A stretch of 64,000 nucleotides of DNA, taken from NCBI RefSeq assembly GCF_021602345.1, contig NZ_BQID01000003.1:1-64000 (forward strand), in the 5' to 3' direction. This DNA comes from Pseudomonas pharyngis (lineage in GTDB: Bacteria > Pseudomonadota > Gammaproteobacteria > Pseudomonadales > Pseudomonadaceae). The stretch's first letter is position 1, and the number at the start of each line of letters is the position of its first letter. Shown here piece after piece: positions 56,965 to 64,000 of this stretch. A program made the position numbers and the translations under genes. Below the pieces are notes generated by a model that was not told the origin of the DNA, did no database searches, and was given only the letters and a program-made list of their open reading frames with translations.

Positions 56965-59900
56965 TCAGATCGTTGATTCAGTCATGAGGTTGCTCTTCGC
57001 CTCCTCTATCAAGCTTTTGAGTGTCACGCTGCCTGTCACGCCTTTGGCCCCCAACATCCCTCGGGCGAGCGTCGATACCTGGCAAGGTCGCAACCCCTTG
57101 ACCTCGAGTATGACGTCGCCGTGCAACGCCGGATCGTTCGCGCAGGCATCACGGAACAACACGCAGAGTCCGGAATCAGGATCGATCAGCACCAGGTGAT
57201 CCCCGACAACGCCGACCTCCAGCGCTTGCGATGTGTCCAGCGACCAGATCAGGCGACTCATCACCGCGGGCGGGCCGGCCAGCGGGAACCGTGCATCAAT
57301 GACCATCCGATCCAGCCTGCGCGTCAGAGCCTGCGACAGATGGCACTTCATGGAGCCGTGGCCCATCCGCACCACCAGTGTGCGCACGCCATCAGGAATC
57401 AGCGGCAACAGGTTCGGCGCATCCACTTGCCCTTCGATCACCAGCACCTCGGCATTGCGCTGGACGTAATCCAGCGGCCCGATCTGCCGCTTGCTCGGAT
57501 AACCCCGAATCAGTCGCTGCCCTGAATCGTTCAGAAGGACATCCGTGTGTCGCCGCACGCCCAGCAACTCGTAATCCCCGGGTAGATCCTGCGCTGCGAT
57601 CCGGATCAATCGCGCACTGTCGACGAAGTACCAGCACGCGCTGGCGTCGCGGGTGGCGATGGAAATGAACGGGCGATGCGCCTGGTTCACCAGCATGGCC
57701 TTGAGGTCACGGATCAGGTGCTCGTCATGAGCGACCACCCAATCGAGCGCCACACCAGCCAGCACAGGTTGCGCCTGAGCGTGCAACTGCAACACCTGGC
57801 CATCGAGGGTCGTGCCCAGCAGCCCCGTACCGTCGATCCTGACGTCGGCGAAGCTCCACGGTGCCCATTGCCGTTCCGGCGGGGTCAACACTTCAGCGTG
57901 CAATAGCTGCGCAGCGGTTCCGAACGCCTGATCCAGTCGCTGCGGATCGATCAACGCCTGACGCCAGACTTGCCCTGCCGCCGGTTCGAACAACCACGCC
58001 GCCTGTCTGTCGGGGGTCAGTCCCAGAAGACGTACATCGCCCTGCCGCGCCCTACTCAGCACCAGATGGTTATCCACGTACCAGGCATGCAAACGCGCGT
58101 CGCCGGTGGCATTGACAACGCCGACAATCGTGAACCGTTCAACGGAGTACCGCTTGGCCAGCCCTTCCAGCGCCAGCCACCATTGGGTGCGGCTCTTGAG
58201 CCATTGTTCGCTCACGCCGGCGAAGCGCACTTCACCGGTGCTGTCGATTTCAAACGAGAGCCCCTCTGCGGTACTTGCCAGATAGCCGCTTTCCTGTGCC
58301 GCAATCTGCTTCAGCCCAGCAGGCTGCACCCAACGATGAGCCCATTGCATCTTGCCCTTGAGCACCGTGCACTGCGTTCGGCACAAGGTCTGCGCGTTAC
58401 GGTCATAGATGACAAATACATCGCTGTCATCAGCCACCGTCAGCAGCATCAGGTCGTTCAGATTCTGGATCGAATCGGCCCAGCCCCGGGCGCGATGACG
58501 ACGCGGCACCGGGCGAATGATCAGGTCGTCGCGGGTGCGGATCCAGGCCATGTCACGGAGGTTTTTTTCGATCATCCAGCAGATCGACACATAGGGCGCG
58601 AGCTGCCAGTGGACCGTCGCGTAGGACTTGTCATGACTCGACTTGAGCACGATCTGCTCGCCGAGCACAGACGTCCAATCGGTCAACGGGGCCGTTTCAT
58701 CAAGGAGCGCCTCGAATGCCGGTTCAAGACCGCGCGTGACTGAACTCAACCATAACTGCCCATCGTGAATGAGGTAATTGAAGCGCTCCACACGGCCGTC
58801 GGCCTGCAGATACTCCTGCACCACATGAACCACACCCTGCCCGTCGGCCTCCACACTGCGAATCGAGCTGGTGCCACGCGGCTTGAACAACAGACGATAG
58901 CGATGGCTGAGCAATCCCGTGTTCGCCTCGACCTGCCAGATTTCGAAACCCTCGGCCGATTGAAAAAACGCCGACTCGCCCACCACGACCGACAACTGCG
59001 CATCGTCGGCCGAAACGTCATCATTGCGCACGTAAAGAACCCGGTCCTCACGGGCGTCGTACCAACCGGTGGTGTAACGCGGTGCATCGGCTGGTTCGAA
59101 TGGAATCAGATAATCGTGGATCGGCGTGTAGGGCAGCACCAGCCGATGGGCCCGAGCCAGTTCCTGCAGATGATTCTGCAATACCTGTCCGTGCTGTTCC
59201 TGAGGGGGGTGGTCCAGCAATAACGTGAGTATGCGGCCTTCGACTTTGAACAGGTTGCCGCCTTCGAGCAGCACATACAGATCAGGTGGAACACCGGCAC
59301 TGACCTTGAACCGGCAATCCTTGACGCTGAACCGGCCGTCCTCGCCGAACACGATGTCGGTTTCACGAGCCCAGGGCGCCGCGATAATCCAGCGATCCTT
59401 CTGCGCACCGATCGTCTGCAACTCAACGTCGACACCGGGATTGAGCACCAGCGTGCAAGTCCCGCCGCCCCCCTGCAGCCGATAGGAAACCTTGCCCCGC
59501 CAAAGGGACGGGATCACCGGCACGACCAGCTTGCGCTCGCGGGCATCAAGCTTGACGGTGATGTCGGTGGGTCGGTAATCGGGATAAATCCGATAGACGA
59601 CGTATTCGCTGGGAAAGGAATAGAACGAAAACAGGAACAGCCATTGGCCGTCCGGTTTTTTCTTTTCCAGGCGACGTGCAATGTCAAAACCCTTGTCGTG
59701 AAACACCGAGACAAACGGCAGGGTCTTGTACTCGTAGCGATAACAGTTCAGCGGTGTACAGGGTAAAACGATGGGTTGATCGGCATGCGGAGCGAAACTC
59801 ATCTCGTCGGGATAGCCCAGCTCGGCACTGAGGTTGATGGCGCGTGAGTAATCGGCTTCGAATTCCGGCACTCCGAAATGATCACGCAGCGGATACAGCC

Positions 59901-62900
59901 GGGTGCTGTCCAGCTGCATCCTGCCGTTGCCCAGATCCAGCTGCCTGATAATCAGCGACGGTCTCGGCAGCCAGGCACCCTGCGTGCCGTCGTACCGGTA
60001 GCCGGCACCGCGATGAGCCTGCTCGATTTCATCGAAGAACAGACCGACGGCTTTTGCCTCCTCGGCAATGATGGCGTAGGCATGTGCCAACGCGGTCACC
60101 CCGATCGCCAGCCCGCCCAGAATCACCCCGGCGCCACCGAGCACCGCAGCGGCCGTACCCGCCCCCAGGGCCGCCGCAGCAAGCCCTGTACCGGTCAGGG
60201 CCAGGCTCGCCGCGTCAAAGCCCAACTGAGTACCGTAAGTCGCGACCTCCACATCGTTCTTTGCGTTCGCCAACTGATAGATATCGAACCCGACATTGGC
60301 CAGCCCCAGTACCGCGCCAACGCCTTCATTGGCCACATGCCCCGCCACATTGCCCAAAGTTCTGGCGGTCAGTGGCGCCAGCGCTTCGGCCACCACTTGC
60401 CCAGTGGTCCGGGCCATGATCCTTTCATCACGCAATGCCGTTTGCAGGACCCCGACCAGCCCCGCCACGTCCACCAGATTGCCATGCACCAGCTGCGCAT
60501 AGTTGACGTAGGCATGCCATTGCACGGCGGTGGTCAATGTGCGGCCTTCACCTTCGCGGTCGCGCAAGGCATTCATCAACGCCTGAACGGCGAACCCGGC
60601 GTTGAGGGTGTGAACAGCGGAAGCTTCCGTCGGATCGACTGGCGCGCCGGCCCGGGTACGTTTTTGGGCCAGCGTCGAAAACAGCTCGGCCAGATAATTT
60701 TTGATCCGCAGCAGACGGCTGTCGCGGCTGATGACCGTTGCCATCACCTCGCCGCTCTTCGGATCGAGCATGCTCACCCGATAAGTGCCCTCGAGGGTGA
60801 CCTCCAGCGACTCGAATAACGGCACCAGTGGCGACACTGACTCATGCCCCTCCTGCAACCGCGAAGTCACGTCTGCGACCTGTTCGGCCCACCAGTGGCT
60901 GTCGGACTGCAGCAATGTGCTGGCCAGGTGTGGATTTTCAACCAGCGATTGTCCGTGTGCGCTGAAAAGCCGCTGGCGAACCCTGCGCAGCGGCATGCTC
61001 GGCAACGCATCCTCCCTTAAAAGGTGCGCCACCTTGGCACCGCTCGACAGATCCAGATCGGCTACCCGTTCCCCCTGGAGATCGATCAGATCGAACTGCG
61101 GACGGTCAGGCTCACCATAGGCGGCGTAATGTCTGGTCATGCCTCTCTGGAAAAATCTCGTCAGTACCGCTCTGAATGTGGCAGCAGTCTCGAACTCGAA
61201 GAGGCCGAAGTTGGGATCATAAAAGTGGTAGATGACTTCCGTGCCGTTGACGGTACGAGCAACCAGCATCGAATGATTGTCAGAGTTGAGCATCAAGGTT
61301 CGAGTACCGACAGACTCCTCGAGGGTCGCCGTGACCTGGTCCAGATCCAGCCGCCCCAGCGGAGTCCCGACATCGCCATACTTCACGCCACGCATCTCCT
61401 CAAGTGCCCCCAGAAAGGCGATTGTGTCAGCGTGTTCCGGCTCGAGTACCGCAAGGTAAAAACGCTCGTGCAATCGCTGGGTGGCAGCCTTGCCCTCAGT
61501 GATGGCTGCACTCATCGCCAGCGCAAGAGGAAAACAGCGCCCGGCAGTCATATCGCCCATTCCGTGCATCAGCAGGTCCTGTGGCGCCAGTTTCACGGCA
61601 CCGCCCTCGAGCTGATTGAGCACCTGCTCCAGGCGATCCTGCACTTGCTCACGATGTTCCTGGAGGGCCACCTTCTTGATCTGCGCGACCTGCTGCCCCC
61701 ACTCATACAGCGTCGTCGCCCCGGCCAGGGCGGCTTTCTTCAGACTCAGCGCACTCGGCAAGTCCATCGGCAGTTCGTGCTGGACACTGTTCAACCCGGC
61801 AACGAATGCGGTGTCCCTGCGCTGAAACAGATGCTGCTCGATCGCCCCGAACCGTCCCGAAGTCCCGCGCTCCCTGACACTGTTGATCAGGTTTTCCATC
61901 ACACTGTTCTGCGCCAGCAAACTCTGTTCATCCAGCGATTCAACGCCGAGCAAGGCCCCGAGTGTCAGGCGCTGCAACGGACTGAGGTGAGCCCGTTGCA
62001 AGGAGCCCGCCCCCAGACGCACCAGCACTTCGTCCAGCGCAAGGCTCCGGGTCTGTTCATTGGCCAGAGAAGCCGGTGGTCGCAGCCGCGTGTCCTGATT
62101 GCGGATCGCCTGACGGTCGTCGAAATCCAGTGGCAGCCGGTCGACGAACACTACCGGGCCGTCATGGCCGTTCATCATCGCCTGGGTAAACGGTTTACCC
62201 AGACGCTCGGCCAAGCGTTGCAGCAGCCCGGTCAGCAGAACATGGCGCCCTTCAATGAGCGGCCAGCCGAGCTCGAACTCGACGGTGGAATGATTGAGCA
62301 GTTCGTCGAGGTCGCCGGCGTAACGGGTGGTGTATCGGCCGTCGCGAAAACGCTGCTGTTCGTTCCTGACCCACTGTTGTTCATCGGCTCCGTTTTCTTT
62401 CCAGGAATGATCCAGCTCTTCCTCGCTTGAACGACTGACCGTGCCCTTCGGTTCAATGCCGACTTCAGCCCGAGAGGCTTCGCCAGCACGCGGGGTGAAA
62501 TGCGCCTGCTCGTAATCTCCCATGCCAAGACGCATGGCAGCCGGTCCGGTGAGATAGATCGTGCCCTCACGTTCAAGGCGAATGCCGTCGCTGTAGTAAC
62601 TGGCAGCGGCGTCCGCCAGATATCTCATCGCGATTTCATCCTCGTCCGACAGCCCCTCCAGGGCACCGAGGCGATCCTCAAGCTCCGCGATCGCCAGGGC
62701 TTGCATGGAGTCATCGTCGTGAGGGGCTATACCTCTTTCAGCCGCCGTCCGGAACACTGCGTTGACCACTTGATAGTTAAAACCCAGCCGCTGCATGACG
62801 GCCTCCAGCATTGGCGAGCCCGGGTGCGCCATCAGCCAGGCATTGCTCAACGAATTGCCCTCACGCACAGCACGCAACATGTAGGGGCGTGCAAGGAGAT

Positions 62901-64000
62901 CGGAAGGGGGCTGGAAAACCTGATTCAGCGCAGGGCGGCTTCCGGCGAACGCTTCCAGCGCCTGGCGATGCTCTGCGGGAATACTGTCGGCATAATCCGT
63001 GTAACCGCTGCGCACCGCCTGGCGCCCCGGCATCCAGTGCGGATTGTGGTCCAGCAGTAATTGCAAAATCCCCCGCTGGCCATCGTTTCCGACCGTACTG
63101 ATGTCCACGCCGCCCAGTACCTTCACCAACGGCGGGAGATTATCGACATCCGCGTACAGCCCCCCTTCGGGGAGCAATGCCTCCAGCCGCACGACATCGG
63201 ATCCGGCGGCAAGATTGCCGCGCAAGCGCATCTCCTGATCGTAGATCGCTCGTAGCCGCATGGGTTGCGCAGCCCCGGCGAGATCACGCAACTGCAAGTC
63301 GCCACCGACCAACGCATGCACGCTCTGCAAATTGCGCTCTTTCAACGATTTGAGTCTTTCTGCCTGCTGTCCGTACGCCCGACTCAACAACTGCGTCCGA
63401 GCCTCATCAGCCGACACCCCGTTTGCAACAGCCTGATTGATGTGCGCGAACATCTCCTGTTTCAGTACGATGGCCCGCGCCTCATACATTGATCCAAGTT
63501 GCGCTTCAGTGGAGCTATCCATACCGCCGTTCTGCAGGCTGTGCAGTTTCGCTGCCTCGCTGATCAGCCGATTGGTTTCATGCGCCAACATGGCATCACT
63601 GTCATACCAGAGGTTGATCTTGTAACCCTCTCCAGCCAGCACTTGTTTCCAGAGATTGATGTAGTCGCGCTGGATCTCGCCAAGCCCGCCACCGAGCCAG
63701 ACGAAGTGCAGGATTTTCGGCACGGCCGTAGCCGGAAGTTTCATCAACCCGACACTGGAGTGCAGGCGCGACTCGACAACTTCGAGCCTGTCAAAGATCT
63801 GCGCAAGATCCGGCGCTGTCCCGCCGTCCGGTGTCGATACCGGTGCCTTGTCTAAACTACGGCGCACTCGCCCCTTGTTCAATTCTCCCAGTGCCTGCTT
63901 GAGCAGCGCCAGCGGTTGCAACAGTCGAGGCGAGTCGAGCAGATCGATACACGCAGAATAGTAACGAAGCGCCGCGTCATATTGCGCGCTGTCCTTGTAA
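56965..64000 (-). CDS. Giant TcdA/TcdB-like toxin, 5' end beyond the window
   Basis: Open frame of 2,344 codons, no start inside the window (frame runs on past 64000; residues below count from codon 63921). Domains: (1) GT44 glucosyltransferase, KILHFVWLGGGLGE, INLWYDSDA, SDVVRLEALLPEGG with Asp242/Arg245, DxD at 258-260, LTGPAAM near 460. (2) A region at ~780-925 with Cys796 (MTAGRCFPLALAMSA), His883 (SDNHSMLV) and Asp902 (YDPNFGLF), a papain-order triad. (3) TcdB-like translocation: VHTLNAGFAVQALMNAL (~1105), hydrophobic run 1175-1290, and VPVIPSLWRGKVSYRLQGGGG (~1468). (4) A long beta-rich tail without clostridial short repeats. The order agrees with a host-cell-acting toxin. Confidence 0.85.
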   Translation of the reverse strand, partial: YKDSAQYDAALRYYSACIDLLDSPRLLQPLALLKQALGELNKGRVRRSLDKAPVSTPDGGTAPDLAQIFDRLEVVESRLHSSVGLMKLPATAVPKILHFVWLGGGLGEIQRDYINLWKQVLAGEGYKINLWYDSDAMLAHETNRLISEAAKLHSLQNGGMDSSTEAQLGSMYEARAIVLKQEMFAHINQAVANGVSADEARTQLLSRAYGQQAERLKSLKERNLQSVHALVGGDLQLRDLAGAAQPMRLRAIYDQEMRLRGNLAAGSDVVRLEALLPEGGLYADVDNLPPLVKVLGGVDISTVGNDGQRGILQLLLDHNPHWMPGRQAVRSGYTDYADSIPAEHRQALEAFAGSRPALNQVFQPPSDLLARPYMLRAVREGNSLSNAWLMAHPGSPMLEAVMQRLGFNYQVVNAVFRTAAERGIAPHDDDSMQALAIAELEDRLGALEGLSDEDEIAMRYLADAAASYYSDGIRLEREGTIYLTGPAAMRLGMGDYEQAHFTPRAGEASRAEVGIEPKGTVSRSSEEELDHSWKENGADEQQWVRNEQQRFRDGRYTTRYAGDLDELLNHSTVEFELGWPLIEGRHVLLTGLLQRLAERLGKPFTQAMMNGHDGPVVFVDRLPLDFDDRQAIRNQDTRLRPPASLANEQTRSLALDEVLVRLGAGSLQRAHLSPLQRLTLGALLGVESLDEQSLLAQNSVMENLINSVRERGTSGRFGAIEQHLFQRRDTAFVAGLNSVQHELPMDLPSALSLKKAALAGATTLYEWGQQVAQIKKVALQEHREQVQDRLEQVLNQLEGGAVKLAPQDLLMHGMGDMTAGRCFPLALAMSAAITEGKAATQRLHERFYLAVLEPEHADTIAFLGALEEMRGVKYGDVGTPLGRLDLDQVTATLEESVGTRTLMLNSDNHSMLVARTVNGTEVIYHFYDPNFGLFEFETAATFRAVLTRFFQRGMTRHYAAYGEPDRPQFDLIDLQGERVADLDLSSGAKVAHLLREDALPSMPLRRVRQRLFSAHGQSLVENPHLASTLLQSDSHWWAEQVADVTSRLQEGHESVSPLVPLFESLEVTLEGTYRVSMLDPKSGEVMATVISRDSRLLRIKNYLAELFSTLAQKRTRAGAPVDPTEASAVHTLNAGFAVQALMNALRDREGEGRTLTTAVQWHAYVNYAQLVHGNLVDVAGLVGVLQTALRDERIMARTTGQVVAEALAPLTARTLGNVAGHVANEGVGAVLGLANVGFDIYQLANAKNDVEVATYGTQLGFDAASLALTGTGLAAAALGAGTAAAVLGGAGVILGGLAIGVTALAHAYAIIAEEAKAVGLFFDEIEQAHRGAGYRYDGTQGAWLPRPSLIIRQLDLGNGRMQLDSTRLYPLRDHFGVPEFEADYSRAINLSAELGYPDEMSFAPHADQPIVLPCTPLNCYRYEYKTLPFVSVFHDKGFDIARRLEKKKPDGQWLFLFSFYSFPSEYVVYRIYPDYRPTDITVKLDARERKLVVPVIPSLWRGKVSYRLQGGGGTCTLVLNPGVDVELQTIGAQKDRWIIAAPWARETDIVFGEDGRFSVKDCRFKVSAGVPPDLYVLLEGGNLFKVEGRILTLLLDHPPQEQHGQVLQNHLQELARAHRLVLPYTPIHDYLIPFEPADAPRYTTGWYDAREDRVLYVRNDDVSADDAQLSVVVGESAFFQSAEGFEIWQVEANTGLLSHRYRLLFKPRGTSSIRSVEADGQGVVHVVQEYLQADGRVERFNYLIHDGQLWLSSVTRGLEPAFEALLDETAPLTDWTSVLGEQIVLKSSHDKSYATVHWQLAPYVSICWMIEKNLRDMAWIRTRDDLIIRPVPRRHRARGWADSIQNLNDLMLLTVADDSDVFVIYDRNAQTLCRTQCTVLKGKMQWAHRWVQPAGLKQIAAQESGYLASTAEGLSFEIDSTGEVRFAGVSEQWLKSRTQWWLALEGLAKRYSVERFTIVGVVNATGDARLHAWYVDNHLVLSRARQGDVRLLGLTPDRQAAWLFEPAAGQVWRQALIDPQRLDQAFGTAAQLLHAEVLTPPERQWAPWSFADVRIDGTGLLGTTLDGQVLQLHAQAQPVLAGVALDWVVAHDEHLIRDLKAMLVNQAHRPFISIATRDASACWYFVDSARLIRIAAQDLPGDYELLGVRRHTDVLLNDSGQRLIRGYPSKRQIGPLDYVQRNAEVLVIEGQVDAPNLLPLIPDGVRTLVVRMGHGSMKCHLSQALTRRLDRMVIDARFPLAGPPAVMSRLIWSLDTSQALEVGVVGDHLVLIDPDSGLCVLFRDACANDPALHGDVILEVKGLRPCQVSTLARGMLGAKGVTGSVTLKSLIEEAKSNLMTESTI

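Noticed and set aside
63919-63921. TTG as start of the giant toxin
   Set aside because: The frame stays open to the window edge with plausible protein (YKDSAQYDAALRYYSACID), so this codon is internal.

Overview
The window is GC-rich chromosomal DNA from a fluorescent Pseudomonas, most likely the P. fluorescens group. From memory of PAO1, the core gene order speA - sui1 - NUDIX - DUF2333 - gcbA - ctpL - dsbD - aroQ - accB - accC - prmA - DUF3426 - dusB - fis - purH - purD - retS follows PA4839-PA4856. The Tad/PprAB block follows PA4293-PA4306. A REP-type inverted pair typical of P. fluorescens lies between purH and purD. No tRNA, rRNA, CRISPR array or insertion sequence was seen.

Layout. 1-3.6 kb: a thiolase cut by the window edge, diverging from a long FabG-type reductase and a MaoC-type dehydratase (acyl-thioester metabolism). 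3.9-7.2 kb: a collagen-like lipoprotein, a terminator hairpin and a TpsB outer-membrane transporter. 7.3-22.4 kb: a complete Tad/Flp pilus locus (DUF3613, tadD, tadC, tadB, tadA, tadZ, rcpA, rcpC, flp, prepilin peptidase, TadE-like pseudopilin, tadG) with its pprA-pprB two-component system and an extra stand-alone receiver. 22.6-26.7 kb: two paralogous DUF4136 lipoproteins, cmoM, a MazG-like pyrophosphohydrolase, a small membrane protein and a MATE transporter. 26.7-28.8 kb: a vgrG-DUF4123 type VI secretion (T6SS) islet with no effector downstream.

29-33.4 kb: speA, sui1, NUDIX and DUF2333. 33.5-36.4 kb: a second T6SS islet, four overlapping genes with hcp third. 36.7-54.5 kb: a conserved block for c-di-GMP signalling (gcbA), chemotaxis, disulfide isomerisation, shikimate and fatty-acid synthesis, protein and tRNA modification, Fis, purine synthesis and RetS. 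54.5-64 kb: accessory DNA with two paralogous genes of unknown function, an AT-rich spacer, marC, and the greater part of a giant toxin related to clostridial TcdA/TcdB that runs off the right edge.

Several parts share a theme of surface attachment and host or competitor contact: Tad pili under PprAB, the collagen-like lipoprotein with its TpsB, the attachment cyclase GcbA, RetS (which controls the biofilm/T6SS switch in P. aeruginosa), two T6SS islets and the giant toxin. The T6SS islets and toxin region look like insertions between core genes. The most unusual item is the toxin: a GT44 glucosyltransferase domain, a papain-order Cys/His/Asp region where TcdB has its C80 autoprotease, a TcdB-like pore domain and a long tail without the short clostridial repeats.
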